Shown: positions 10,401-16,715, counted from the first letter of the stretch. The stretch: 17,138 nucleotides of DNA from Sporisorium sorghi (GCA_023212695.1 JALCCG010000375.1:1-17138), one strand, 5' to 3'. Notes: generated by a model from the sequence alone, not told the origin. Numbers and translations: made by a program.

Positions 10401-13400
10401 GAGCTGCGCGACATGGTGGAGCCGATCCTCGCATCGCTCCTCCAACTCCAACTGGGTCTGCGTCTGGTCCGCCAGGCCACTCGGATCGCCTCGGCGCCCA
10501 TCGATGTCAAGCAACGCGGTGCCATTGTCGAAACGCTGGTCACCTTCCCCACCGCGCACAGCTCCACGTTGCTGCGCCAGGTCGACCTTGCCAGTCAGCT
10601 ACAGGCTCGATCCGACGTCTCTGCTTCGCTCCTCATCGTGTCAACGGCGTCGGTCGCGTACGATCACACTGCGCTCGGCATCGAGGTGCTCGAGAGTCCC
10701 GACACGCTGCGCAACATCAGCCGCAGCTACGAGCGCATCTTCCAGCTATGGGCTCTCGATCGAGAGCGGGCCAAGCGCGAGGAGGAGGAGGCTTCGAGTC
10801 TGTACAAGTCGCGCAAGATCGAAGAGTCGATCGAATTGGATGCAGAGGCCGAGGAGAAGGAGTTCCGCTCGCTGTTCCCGGAGTACGATGACGACGTGTT
10901 GGATGGGCCAAGGCCCGCTGCTGCCGTCGCGAATGGCCAGGAGCAGGCCAAGTACAAGGGCATGTTGCTGCCTCCGCCACGCTTTGTGAGCGTCTTGAAT
11001 GCGCACATGGCCATCTTTGGTCGGCAATCGCAGCGCAAGGCCGCGGCGGATGCGTACCACCAGGAGCGCGACAGCCTCGTGACCAAGCTGATGCGCAAGC
11101 ATCACGAGGATTGGTCCGAAACCCTCGACCGAGCTGGTGCTGCGTTCGGTCTCTCGTCGGCCATCGACGACCAGCTTGCATCGAGTCAAACCGCCAAGGA
11201 CTTCAACTTCTACCTGGACGCCCGCCCGTCGGAGGTGCGAAAAGCAACGGCCATCGTCGAGGAGCTGCGCACGCGTCTGAGTGCTCTCATCCAGGAATGG
11301 CCTGAGCAGATGGTGCTGCAGCACATCCGCGATCGTTGCGACGCTGTGCTGCGCCTCGATGCGGCCAGCCCCGTGGCCAAGATGCTGAGCGCTCTCGAGC
11401 AGCTGCTCACCCACACGGAGGATTGGGAGGGCTTTGCAAGCCAGCAGACTTCCATTCAGGCGAACCGCGAGCGCATCTCAGCTCAGATCATCGAGTGGAG
11501 ACGGCTAGAGCTGTCGTGCTGGGCCGAGCTGCTCAACACGCAGGCGCGCACGTTCCAGGATGAGCTCGGCGAGTGGTGGTTCCGCGTGTACGAGATCCTC
11601 ATCCGCGGCACGAGGGCGGCTTCGGCGGATGGACCAGACGCCTTCAAGGAGCACGTCGAGCAGCTCATCGATGCTGTCGATCAATTTGTCCGCTCCAGCC
11701 CGCTTGGCCAGTTCGAGGCGCGCTTGTCTCTTCTTGAGGCATACGCGAGCTTCATCGAGCGTCTGGTGCGTCTGGCGCCGCCAAAGGAGAGTCGCGGTCT
11801 CAAAGAGGTGGGCATGGTGCTGCAGAACGTCACCACCTTCTTCCGCCAATTCGACGAGCGCATCTCGGGCACGCTGCAGAGCCAGCGAGCCGTGCTGGAG
11901 AAGGACATCATGGGCTTCATCAAGCTGGCCAGCTGGAAGGACATCAACATTCACGCGCTCAAACAGTCGGCGCAGAAGACGCATCGACAGCTGCACAAGA
12001 CGCTGCGCAAGTTCCGAGACATTCTTCGCCAGCCGGTCGACCCGATGTTGGCGTCGCATCTCGACGCACTCACTCGACGGGAGATCCCGGCGTTGTCGGT
12101 GGACTCGCTCAGCCATCGCAGGTTGCTTGATGTCAGCGAGAAGCCGAGCGAGGCTTGGACCCGAGCTGTGTCGTTTGCAAGTCTCAACGAGTCGGCACCG
12201 GAGCACATTCGCAACCTGGCCAAGACCCTGGCGGTGCTTCAGAAGATGGCGGGCGATCGTCTTTGGCCGGCATTGCTTCGACCCACGTCGACGGCTGTAG
12301 GTGTGGCCGACTTGGCAGACGAGATCATCGACCGCCAGCAGCAGCTGGCCAAGCTGACACCGGCCTTTTCGAAGGAGGACAACGAGAAGGCGATCAAGAA
12401 CTTGACGGCGCGCAAGCGCAAGGCGTGGTCAGACCTGCTCAAGGAGCTCCGTCGCATCGGCCTCAGCTCGTTTGTCAAGACCGACATGGCGGCTCTGAAC
12501 CAAAGCGTGATGCACATCTACACGCGACCGGCTCTGCTCGGTGCCTGCCCTGCTTCGCTTGCGGACGAGCCGTTCTCGACCTTGGAGCGTCTGTTCTTCC
12601 GTCTACTGGCTGCACTGCCCAAGGTGCGAGACTCGCTGCAGAGTCACAGCCCGGACTTGTCGACGGCGGAGCTGCAGCGCGGCGTCAATTATGTCGAGCA
12701 TGTGACGCACCTCGTGTTGCAGGAGCGAGATCGTATGCACTCCGAGCTGCAGTCGCTGTCGATGCTCGAGAAGCTGAATGCGAGGATGCGGGATCTACAT
12801 GCTGCTGGTCTGGCGACTGCCACGCGAGCAGCACGATTGGCGCCGTTCCATGATCTGGCCGACTTTGTTGCGCGCCTCGCAGACGCGCTCGGCGAGATCA
12901 AGGCGCAGGCGCCCAAGTTTCTCGCCACGTCTGTGTTCCCAGCGCACCCGGCCGGCGAGGCGTTCCTTGGACGTCTTCCCTCGCTCGCAGCTGAGCTCGT
13001 GCAGAGGGCGGCGAGCATCGAGGCCATTGCCAGGAGTGGTCTTGCTCATGACGGCGATGGTGGCTTGTTCTTCCTCACAGAGCAAGAGCGTCTCGGCGTC
13101 GAATCGAGTCGCAAGCTGGTAGAAGACATGCAGCGAGACCTGCAGGCTCATGTGCAGTCTCTACCTGCGCTCGAGTCGCTTCTCTACCCTGTGCTGCAGT
13201 GGACGGGTGAGGCTATTCCGCTGTTCGATCGATGCCTCGCCACTCTCGAGGCCCCTCTGAAGGGCCAGTGCAAGCCAGAGGAGCTGGTGCAGCAAGCAAA
13301 CACGGTGGTGTCGGCTGTCCTGCAGGTGGCGCAAGATGTTCGCCGAACTGGCTCTACCGTCTCGGCAGACACAGCATCCACATCCGAAGACGCAGCTGAG

Positions 13401-16400
13401 AGCCTCCGCGACAAGATCATATCGACCGAGCTGCAAACGCTTCAAACCCAGCAGGCCAACCTGCGCTCGTCGTCAGTGCTTGCGGAAGTCAAAAAGCTCT
13501 CGCGCATGGCACAGCAGCTGACGAGGGATACCGAGTCCGAGGAAATGGTTCAAGTGCAGCTCTCCGGCGTCTACCCCTTCCTCCACGAATACGCCGAACT
13601 GCTGCGAGCGCATCTGCTGGCCTCCGCGCACTTCTCCAGGAGTCTGCTCAAACTCGACCACACGCTCTGCCACCTCATGACGGCTCTAGCCAGCAAAGGC
13701 TTCTGCAAGCCTCCCGAGGAGCAGCAGAACGACGACGGCGAGGGCGGCGAGGGCGGTGAGCAGCTCGAAGGCGGCACGGGTCTCGGCGACGGCACTGGCG
13801 CCAAGGACATCACGGATCAGATGGAAGACGACGAGGACATCGAGGAGCTGCAGAAGGACGATCCAGCGGATGAAGGCGACGAGGGGGACAAGACGGAGCG
13901 CGAGAAGAATGCAAAGGAAGCGGATCAGGACTTTGGCGGCGATCTCGAGGACATCAGCGTTGATGGTGACGACGATGCGGGCAGCGATCAGGATGGTGAT
14001 GAGGGCGACAAGCAGGAGCCTGAGGATGCGGTTGGTGATGTCGACCCGCTCGACCCGAACGCTGTGGACGAAAAGGTGTGGGATGGCAACGACGAAGACG
14101 AAAGCGACAAGAAGGACGCACCCGAGGACAAGACCAACAAGGACCTCGGTGCCGACAACGCTGACGGCAAAGAGGCCGACTCTGTGCCCAAGGCGGACGA
14201 CTCGGGCGCTGCCGACGACAAGCAGAAGCAGGAACGTCCAGCAGAAGGCAGCCGTGACGAGCAGCAGCAGCAGCAGCAGCAGCAACAGCAGGACGACAGC
14301 AAGCCTGACCCAACCGACGCCGATCAACAAGACGCCGCTGAACCCGAGGACCGCGAAGGCGAGGAAGGCGAGGGCGCCGAAGAGGAGGAGAACGAAGACG
14401 CCGACGTCCAGGGCGAAGGAGGCGGACGCCAGCTCGATCAGGATGCCGACCAGGGCAAGAATTTGGACCTAGACGACGACCTCAACATGGACGGCGGCGA
14501 CGGAGACAGCGACCGCGACCGCGACGCGGACGAAGACGGTCTTGACGAGCTCAGCGACATCGAGCAGATGCCTGATGATCAGCAGCGAGACGACAAGCGC
14601 GATGACAAGGCGATGGACGAGCTCGTCGACGATCCAGCTCAGGGCGATGCTGATGACCAGAAGCAGAACGAGGAGACTGCGGATGGTGAAGCCGCCGATC
14701 AAGAGCCTGAAGACGACGCCAAGGTGGACAAGGACGAGGGCGAAGATGCCATGGATGAAGACGGCGAGGACGATGATCTCGAAGCGCAGTCGCAGCAGCA
14801 GCGACCTGCGAACGACAACGCCGCTGGAGGTCAACAAGACCAAGTCGATCCCTTTGACATCGACGCCGTCGACCAAGGCGCCGACAATGGCGGGCAGGAC
14901 GAATCGGCCACCCAGCAGCAGTCGTCGCGGTCTCAGAGCGGCCGCCGGGTGGATGCGCGCAACGACCAGTCGCAGGCCGAACAAGGCATGGACCTCGACG
15001 ACGATTCGGCCGATGCAACGCCACAGCAGCAAGCTGAGCAACAGCCTCCCTCGGCTGCTGGCGAGCGTGGAGCCCGTGCACCTCAAGCGGAGCGAGACGA
15101 AGCTGCAGGCGATGCCGATCAGGACGGCGAGGCTGAAGCCGATCCCAACCCTCTGCGCAGCATGGGCGATGCGCTGGAGCAGTTCCGCCGCAAGATGCAA
15201 GAGATCCAGAGCGCGCGGGAAGACGAAGACGAGCAGGTGGCGGGCGAGAAAGCCGAGCACGACGGCGAAGGTCCTCCTGAAGACGGCGATGTCGAGCATG
15301 TCGCCCACGACGACGCGGCCGAGATGCAGGCGCTGGGCGCTGCAAAGGAGCAGGACGAGGTGCGCAACCTTGGCGAGCTCGGCATCGAAGACGAGGACCA
15401 GTCGTTGGGCGCCAAGCCGCGCGGAGCGGATGTCAACGAGCAAGAGGACCCTGCCGAACAGCGGGAGCCGCAGCCCCTCCCCGACCAGCCGGTCAAGGAG
15501 GAGCGCAACGAGGCCAGCGATGGTCAGCAGAAGGCGTTCATGCCGTCGGATCTTAAGCCGGCCAGTTCGTCGTTGACCGCCGAGCAGGAGGCGCTGCTCG
15601 ACGGCGACGGCGACGCCAACATGGCCGACGACGTCCAAGTCAAGAACGAAGACGACGACGATGACGCCATGACCCCTCTACCCGACGACGTACGACAAGA
15701 CGCCGACGCCGAAGTGCAGCAGCAGCTGGAAGCCTTCCGCGTCGCTTCATCCGAAGAGCGCCTCGCCAAAGCCGGCGATCTCTGGCGATCCTACGCATCC
15801 CTCACGGCCGACCTAGCCTTCTCGCTCTGCGAGCAACTGCGGCTCATCCTCGCGCCCACGCTCGCCACACGTCTCAACGGCGACTTCCGCACGGGCAAGC
15901 GGCTGAACATGCGCAAGATCGTACCTTTCATCGCGTCCGATTTCGCGAAAGACAAGATCTGGCTGCGCCGCACCAAACCCTCAGCGCGCGAGTACCAAGT
16001 GCTACTCGCGATCGACGATAGCCGCAGTATGGCCGAGTCGCGTTCTGCGCACCTGGCGTATCAGACGCTGGCGCTGGTGACGGGCGCGCTGTCGCGGCTG
16101 GAGGTGGGCGACGTTTCGATCTGCCGGTTTGGAGAGGACGTCGAGGGGCTGCATGAGTTTGGGCGCGGTGCGTTCGGGGACCAGCACGGCGCACATGTGA
16201 TTGACCGGCTGGGGTTCCAGCAGAAGAGGACCAATGTGCTGAGGTTGGTGGAGAGGTCGCTCGAGACGTTGGCGGAGGCGAGGGCGGCCAAGTCGTCGAG
16301 CGCCGCGTCGCAGGGTGGCGAGCTGTGGCAGCTCGAGATTATCATTTCGGACGGGATCTGTCAGGATCACGCCAGGTTAAGGTCGTTGCTGCGCAGGGCG

Positions 16401-16715
16401 GCCGAGCAGCGCGTCATGCTCGTGTTTGTCGTCATTGACTCGCTGCAAGGCGCTACTGCGACGGCTAGTGGCGCTTCCACCCCAACCGCGGTTGCAGGTG
16501 CAGCAGCGAAACAACAGCGCAGCTCGATCCTCGACATGACCAACGCTTCCTACTTCACCGACGCCAACGGAAGGCTGCAGCTCAAGATGGAGCGCTATAT
16601 GGACACGTTTCCGTTTGACTACTACGTGGTGGTGCGCGAGGTCGAGGCGCTTCCAGAGGTGCTCTCGGCAACGCTCAGGCAGTGGGTCGAGAAGATCCGC
16701 GAGACCGAGTCGTAG
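402..16715 (+). CDS. MDN1: Midasin (Mdn1/Rea1), dynein-related AAA+ ATPase of 60S ribosome biogenesis
   Basis: The 5437-residue protein is complete from ATG to TAG with no intron or frameshift. Seen in order: an N-terminal domain (1 to about 334); six AAA+ modules with Walker A lysines K367, K771, K1233, K1536, K1949 and K2260; a long helical linker (about 2610-4438); a D/E-rich region (about 4439-5107); and a C-terminal MIDAS domain with D5205-x-S5207-x-S5209, T5277 and D5317. Only midasin combines these. Length falls between yeast (about 4900) and human (about 5600) midasin. In yeast it releases Ytm1 (with Erb1) in the nucleolus and Rsa4 in the nucleoplasm by gripping their UBL domains. The start at 402 is chosen because it has G at -3 and G at +4 and is the first in-frame ATG; a weaker out-of-frame ATG lies 25 nt upstream. 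Being essential and single-copy in other fungi, it is probably constitutive and growth-regulated (inference). Confidence 0.97.
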   Translation: MGLVTTAAAAQGDASTSTRRSALEIDVYTSCTSLKDELSEQPDAISVLGGAIAALETGGSAMDTLNRVATLLLAPGCTLAVASQFKPVLLDLLVRGLKQAHGVGTADVQVLVKTLHTFALLISVFPAEIYDFSARFVNSSAFAALPQSLSTVAVEVRNQILLDLYRLAAAAPNTFSGHVGQSYAQWAHGIILSSDPSEQLPTRLLALRFFAQQQRISEKGRLDLQQKCLDALSIGASDPYTIEAVAVLAFESAGINLWTLETEEFARIQQARSLVASRHVAFLPRYADVAADKQQAALSTDDLSPEVCSIGGVLLARSHQVISRTDTTPLEDRFVETAGIKPSLSELALRLGANCPILISGPPSSGKSSLIRHLSQPLKGAETASTSSHLLTIQLGDQSGIDAKQLLGSFVSSPTEPGKFEWTEGALTHAVRQGKWVVLEDIDKAGSEVLSTVAQLVEQLGPTKALGTRTTIDLGTRGKVAAGQGFALFATRCLASSSRTTSSPSSATFLGSSHWSEVRIDSPSQNDVSSILANKFPRLTGQQSHFVDRLVATWYKLQRATQPSAASSPASAKGVGASAGSVRTATLRDLVKWCRRAQRLLSAEHAMLSDPLSNPVQQEEIFIEACDIFLGSVPPAQDASATAAAAASASALTSKAANGKSTDRYSALVELLAEELGLTSERAWWALKQRIPELSVRSAEAPAQLVDAGSSLIRVGRCELQRRSKAIQKRAAPVSRKFAMTKPSLLLLERLTVATALAEPVLLVGETGTGKTTVVQHLASLLGQPMVALNLSQQTESGDLLGAFKPLDPKVPATELHDQWTSLFARTFSSRRNARFVEAERKAFIAGKWSRLALLWRESAKMASQRKKGTSKTDVAETANGEVTTAETEDRPGSGSRKKRKTERGAAEGSPADVDDARADAELDREWLELDAKARDFGVQHGSKKKNLVFSFVEGPLVKALRQGDWILLDEINLAAAETLDSLTGLLQSPTSSITLTERGDLEPIPRHPNFRLFACMNPATDVGKKDLPPSLRSRFTELYVPSPDADREALAAIVEKYIGEHALGDRGAIMDVAECYAEIRRLAQQHQLADGANQRPHFSIRTLSRALTFATDIAPQYGLRRSLWEGFVMAFTLLLDDASARVVRAIIERHTLTKAKDARAIATFVPPAPKGAEDGEFVQVGPFWLPTGPAPLDAAEDYILTPSVQSKLVGLSRAALTRRFPVLIQGPTSAGKTSAVEYLARRTGHRFVRINNHEHTDIQEYIGSYASDPDSGKLSFQEGLLVKALRRGDWIVLDELNLAPTDVLEALNRLLDDNRELVIPETGEVAKPHPHFMLFATQNPPGLYAGRKVLSRAFRNRFLELHFDDVPRAELETILTNRCKIAPSYASRIVGVFEELQKRRQAGRVFETKQAFVTLRDLFRWGNREAVGYQQLAENGYMLIAERARRSDDKETVKDVIEKIMRVKLDVDRMYLLEGPESEATLARIGKGLGSAIVNTLSSTSIVRTSAFQRLLCLVATSLRYNEPVLLVGETGAGKTSVCEVLATAFGRELHCVNCHQNTDTADLLGGQRPLRNRAAQQSAAKATCIDALNALQIPHNLAAESKLEDVSACIEAVLSKEPEQIAALDEAQKDAARQTLRDAVRAVYQATALFEWQDGPLVQAMRAGDHILLDEISLADDSVLERLNSVLEPARTLVLAERATSSSHLSSEADLSASQITGADGFQVLATMNPGGDYGKKELSPALRNRFTEIWVPHVDIRSDLIQIINAQWKLASLSSWTEPIIDFSDWFIHQIGGRDQSGLGLRDLLTWASFMNELAMNASLDPALAFAHGASLTIIDGLGALPATAAMTAAGLDQLRDRCLAKVAELIAPQEYDPKLSSLFEVDVSAERLRIGPFAIPRGSPDLPTQGAGSFSFGAKTSASNAMRVLRALSVPGKSVLLEGSPGAGKTSLITALAAAAGRPLTRINLSDQTELVDLFGSDMPLEGGGPGEFAWRDAAFLTAMQQGEWVLLDEMNLASQTVLEGLNSCLDHRGTVYVPELGRSFAKHPNFRIFAAQNPHHQGGGRKGLPKSFLNRFIKVHIEELTGDDILAISSHLYPNFDIEQLRSMIRFNFALHHEVVVKHSFGRIGAPWEFNLRDLMRWLDLLHTDLGLNKLSDPIEHLASLYIQRFRTAADRQAARELFRKFFGGDSASDARIVPTLTPSQVRIGHAVMQRKPALNAVEHRLVLLQSQLPVLEALMDCVHKEWLAILVGPTGSGKTSIVRLLAQLAGARLEEFQMNSGTDTMDLIGTFEQYDPLGRSRHIFNALLLEMQRCSERLAASSSEHFGAFVAAREVIEAASGSSAATLAPESLSQAIEAVKTATSHTDDNALREALELASAVAAELAQSSSDTQRATGRFEWIDGPLLRALQEGHWLMLDNANLCSASVLDRLNSLFEVNGSLVISERGVVDGKVPVVRPHPNFRVFMCLDPRHGELSRAMRNRGIEIALLPQQGAASSDLERLAQLCGAESVLFADSATSAQRALMDASLRAQLVQRGLEDRDVLDADAPLTFRHRDAASWAAGQLVLTNASLATAALPLFIAGGQGSGSEAEASLFVRLSSPSALTLTWQVMTRCLPSVPMEVSALLQEVVSTTGLLQDSRQMLQSGLIDSNRITNELSDYLPVDLRYDDNVCRLLESQSSPSQAVQLLLAAMLHRLGAQQIREAASTKRMQDLSILERSARLSSTAMVHDEDQATTAVRNVFPLIVAVHRMVLAAMQSDRAAALSPLTLRQVALLLRSAEYLQTLCTSTELDFSSIQILVRFMSDLLREISAGGVAGDANLVQTIDLLGGSLQLTSGKALFPIWSLFGADEGMQTNLYRLICDELTLLPAAAGGDLLKNALDVAATLCVAGKQSAAPSELRDMMQLGWQTLKMIRSASNKAAIQSQEEQAVARSSTTDKAEAALLNLAEVSIKTPDCLQSGSQAARMKLVMHLLESHSSPFVQAAAAPCRSALWAVDSGTAQSNALLSDFSWIRRLWPAETGQASTSDGPAQLLRPSSLYTLLESRFGTRSLLEKSLHDASVARMIKSVGAALPASSPSRVQKLSSILVRFIALVSETLYNAALKDLSEHNLPAWKRVQELTDCRALLKRLLEAGQGRLAEGTASALSDWVAVLENELEPALSHSDEEKDATLLGRAWISVSLAMLRFYLPNVALDPIVARRTMADFGDFCRAQLETSVDLEVYAESIVTGEKSNRVIRDLRAQIEETRMSLKVQAGERAQAWRKPNLKLLSQFYRETSSFLREVITTERVADLVQALVSGPSEQAEQREASLQASVLSFGDRLRKTFAELRDMVEPILASLLQLQLGLRLVRQATRIASAPIDVKQRGAIVETLVTFPTAHSSTLLRQVDLASQLQARSDVSASLLIVSTASVAYDHTALGIEVLESPDTLRNISRSYERIFQLWALDRERAKREEEEASSLYKSRKIEESIELDAEAEEKEFRSLFPEYDDDVLDGPRPAAAVANGQEQAKYKGMLLPPPRFVSVLNAHMAIFGRQSQRKAAADAYHQERDSLVTKLMRKHHEDWSETLDRAGAAFGLSSAIDDQLASSQTAKDFNFYLDARPSEVRKATAIVEELRTRLSALIQEWPEQMVLQHIRDRCDAVLRLDAASPVAKMLSALEQLLTHTEDWEGFASQQTSIQANRERISAQIIEWRRLELSCWAELLNTQARTFQDELGEWWFRVYEILIRGTRAASADGPDAFKEHVEQLIDAVDQFVRSSPLGQFEARLSLLEAYASFIERLVRLAPPKESRGLKEVGMVLQNVTTFFRQFDERISGTLQSQRAVLEKDIMGFIKLASWKDINIHALKQSAQKTHRQLHKTLRKFRDILRQPVDPMLASHLDALTRREIPALSVDSLSHRRLLDVSEKPSEAWTRAVSFASLNESAPEHIRNLAKTLAVLQKMAGDRLWPALLRPTSTAVGVADLADEIIDRQQQLAKLTPAFSKEDNEKAIKNLTARKRKAWSDLLKELRRIGLSSFVKTDMAALNQSVMHIYTRPALLGACPASLADEPFSTLERLFFRLLAALPKVRDSLQSHSPDLSTAELQRGVNYVEHVTHLVLQERDRMHSELQSLSMLEKLNARMRDLHAAGLATATRAARLAPFHDLADFVARLADALGEIKAQAPKFLATSVFPAHPAGEAFLGRLPSLAAELVQRAASIEAIARSGLAHDGDGGLFFLTEQERLGVESSRKLVEDMQRDLQAHVQSLPALESLLYPVLQWTGEAIPLFDRCLATLEAPLKGQCKPEELVQQANTVVSAVLQVAQDVRRTGSTVSADTASTSEDAAESLRDKIISTELQTLQTQQANLRSSSVLAEVKKLSRMAQQLTRDTESEEMVQVQLSGVYPFLHEYAELLRAHLLASAHFSRSLLKLDHTLCHLMTALASKGFCKPPEEQQNDDGEGGEGGEQLEGGTGLGDGTGAKDITDQMEDDEDIEELQKDDPADEGDEGDKTEREKNAKEADQDFGGDLEDISVDGDDDAGSDQDGDEGDKQEPEDAVGDVDPLDPNAVDEKVWDGNDEDESDKKDAPEDKTNKDLGADNADGKEADSVPKADDSGAADDKQKQERPAEGSRDEQQQQQQQQQQDDSKPDPTDADQQDAAEPEDREGEEGEGAEEEENEDADVQGEGGGRQLDQDADQGKNLDLDDDLNMDGGDGDSDRDRDADEDGLDELSDIEQMPDDQQRDDKRDDKAMDELVDDPAQGDADDQKQNEETADGEAADQEPEDDAKVDKDEGEDAMDEDGEDDDLEAQSQQQRPANDNAAGGQQDQVDPFDIDAVDQGADNGGQDESATQQQSSRSQSGRRVDARNDQSQAEQGMDLDDDSADATPQQQAEQQPPSAAGERGARAPQAERDEAAGDADQDGEAEADPNPLRSMGDALEQFRRKMQEIQSAREDEDEQVAGEKAEHDGEGPPEDGDVEHVAHDDAAEMQALGAAKEQDEVRNLGELGIEDEDQSLGAKPRGADVNEQEDPAEQREPQPLPDQPVKEERNEASDGQQKAFMPSDLKPASSSLTAEQEALLDGDGDANMADDVQVKNEDDDDDAMTPLPDDVRQDADAEVQQQLEAFRVASSEERLAKAGDLWRSYASLTADLAFSLCEQLRLILAPTLATRLNGDFRTGKRLNMRKIVPFIASDFAKDKIWLRRTKPSAREYQVLLAIDDSRSMAESRSAHLAYQTLALVTGALSRLEVGDVSICRFGEDVEGLHEFGRGAFGDQHGAHVIDRLGFQQKRTNVLRLVERSLETLAEARAAKSSSAASQGGELWQLEIIISDGICQDHARLRSLLRRAAEQRVMLVFVVIDSLQGATATASGASTPTAVAGAAAKQQRSSILDMTNASYFTDANGRLQLKMERYMDTFPFDYYVVVREVEALPEVLSATLRQWVEKIRETES
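1404..2306 (+). other. AAA1 module (residues ~335-635)
   Basis: Walker A is GPPSSGKS at 361-368. The Walker B segment reads WVVLEDID (436-443), with Glu-Asp (E440-D441) where a standard module has Asp-Glu. The sensor-1 strand reads LFATRC (R492). The segment before the next strand (SSHWSEVRI, 512-520) lacks the RxR arginine-finger pattern present in AAA2 to AAA6. From memory of the family the EDID form recurs in other midasins, so it is probably a conserved feature and not damage. A GCA run at 2328-2342 encodes five alanines near the end of the module. Confidence 0.85.
2619..3911 (+). other. AAA2 module (residues ~740-1170) with long H2 insert
   Basis: Walker A is GETGTGKT at 765-772 and Walker B is WILLDEIN (966-973; D970, E971). 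Sensor-1 Asn is N1018 in ACMNPATD, and the arginine-finger candidates are R1033 and R1035 in SLRSRF. The distance from the Walker A Lys to the Walker B Asp is 199 residues, against 62 to 64 in AAA3 and AAA5, so there is an insert of about 135 residues. In yeast the AAA2 helix-2 insert is a helical bundle that plugs the ring and is autoinhibitory. Part of the insert here is low-complexity and Lys/Arg-rich. Confidence 0.9.
3090..3104 (+). other. Candidate monopartite nuclear localisation signal RKKRK (residues 897-901)
   Basis: Five consecutive basic residues lie in a Ser/Gly/Glu-rich, probably disordered stretch of the AAA2 insert (about 864-918), which also has QRKK near 865-868. This fits a classical importin-alpha motif and a protein that must work in the nucleus. 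It has not been shown to function. Another basic run, RKRK at 4004-4007 in the linker, is probably in a folded helix. Confidence 0.4.
4002..4899 (+). other. AAA3 module (residues ~1201-1500)
   Basis: Walker A is GPTSAGKT at 1227-1234 and Walker B is WIVLDELN (1291-1298; D1295, E1296), only 62 residues apart, so there is no large insert. The strand after Walker A carries INNHEHTDIQEYIGSY, the typical helix-2 start. Sensor-1 reads FATQNPPG and the arginine-finger segment reads RAFRNRF. All catalytic positions look intact, so this module is expected to hydrolyse ATP. Confidence 0.9.
4911..6041 (+). other. AAA4 module (residues ~1504-1880) with H2 insert
   Basis: Walker A is GETGAGKT at 1530-1537 and Walker B is HILLDEIS (1668-1675; D1672, E1673). 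The Lys-to-Asp spacing is 136 residues, about 70 more than in AAA3. The extra segment (about 1580-1645) is Ala/Glu/Gln-rich and probably helical. Sensor-1 reads LATMNPGGDYGKKELS, followed by ALRNRF as arginine finger. Catalytic residues are intact. Confidence 0.9.
6129..7061 (+). other. AAA5 module (residues ~1910-2220)
   Basis: Walker A is GSPGAGKT at 1943-1950 and Walker B is WVLLDEMN (2009-2016; D2013, E2014), 64 residues apart with no large insert. The helix-2 start reads INLSDQTELVDLFGSD. Sensor-1 reads FAAQNPHHQGGGRKGLP, and SFLNRF carries the arginine finger. It appears fully competent for ATP binding and hydrolysis. Confidence 0.9.
7062..8228 (+). other. AAA6 module (residues ~2221-2609), Walker B Glu replaced by Asn
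   Basis: Walker A is GPTGSGKT at 2254-2261. Walker B reads WLMLDNANL (from W2417; D2421, N2422), so the catalytic Glu is Asn and hydrolysis is not expected. An insert lengthens the Lys-to-Asp spacing to 161 residues; it is Ala/Ser/Glu-rich and probably helical. Sensor-1 is FMCLDPRHGELS, with Asp where Asn is usual. The arginine finger (RAMRNR; R2480, R2483, R2485) is present and would serve AAA5. The LDNANL form is also the one I recall from other midasins. Confidence 0.85.
8229..13715 (+). other. Midasin linker region (residues ~2610-4438)
   Basis: About 1830 residues lack P-loop or metal-site motifs and are dominated by long amphipathic Leu/Ala/Glu/Arg helices. This matches the midasin linker, which corresponds in place to the dynein linker and stem and remodels with nucleotide state. 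One strongly charged segment stands out at about 3453-3500: a Glu/Arg-rich helix followed by EFRSLFPEYDDD (3487-3498), a block I recall as conserved among midasins. The region has no sub-boundary I can set securely. Confidence 0.8.
13716..15722 (+). other. Acidic D/E-rich tail region (residues ~4439-5107)
   Basis: From E4439 the protein becomes an almost unbroken Asp/Glu/Gly/Gln/Ala sequence of about 670 residues, surely disordered for the most part. It is the hallmark flexible tether of midasin that lets the MIDAS domain reach the AAA ring. Three less acidic islands interrupt it: DPLDPNAVDEKVWDG (4548-4562), NPLRSMGDALEQFRRKMQEI (4916-4935) and VEHVAHDDAAEMQALGAA (4964-4981). Acid codons GAC/GAG/GAT give the DNA a strong purine bias on the + strand. 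Confidence 0.95.
14262..14291 (+). repeat. (CAG)n microsatellite encoding ten glutamines
   Basis: Ten consecutive Gln codons (nine CAG, one CAA in position eight) encode Q4621-Q4630 inside the acidic region. Being a trinucleotide repeat in a disordered tether, it can vary in length without changing frame. Isolates are likely to differ here. Confidence 0.9.
15789..16712 (+). other. C-terminal VWA/MIDAS domain (residues ~5130-5437)
   Basis: The metal-ion-dependent adhesion site is complete: D5205-D-S5207-R-S5209 after the first strand (LLAIDDSRSM), T5277 in KRTNVL, and D5317 in IIISDG. This domain binds a conserved Glu of the UBL domains of Ytm1 and Rsa4 through a shared Mg ion in yeast. A Gly/Ala/Ser/Thr-rich loop (about 5350-5370, GATATASGASTPTAVAGAAA) is inserted near the C-terminal strands and is probably disordered. 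The chain ends in VEKIRETES. Confidence 0.95.

Noticed and set aside
13686..14330. 214-codon minus-strand frame with poly-Leu, seemingly a signal or membrane segment
   Set aside because: It has the same cause: the reverse complement of D/E codons and the CAG repeat.
14469..15638. 389-codon minus-strand frame that looks like a very hydrophobic membrane protein
   Set aside because: It is an artefact of the acidic region: GAC, GAG and GAT read in reverse complement give GTC, CTC and ATC (Val, Leu, Ile), producing false transmembrane stretches.
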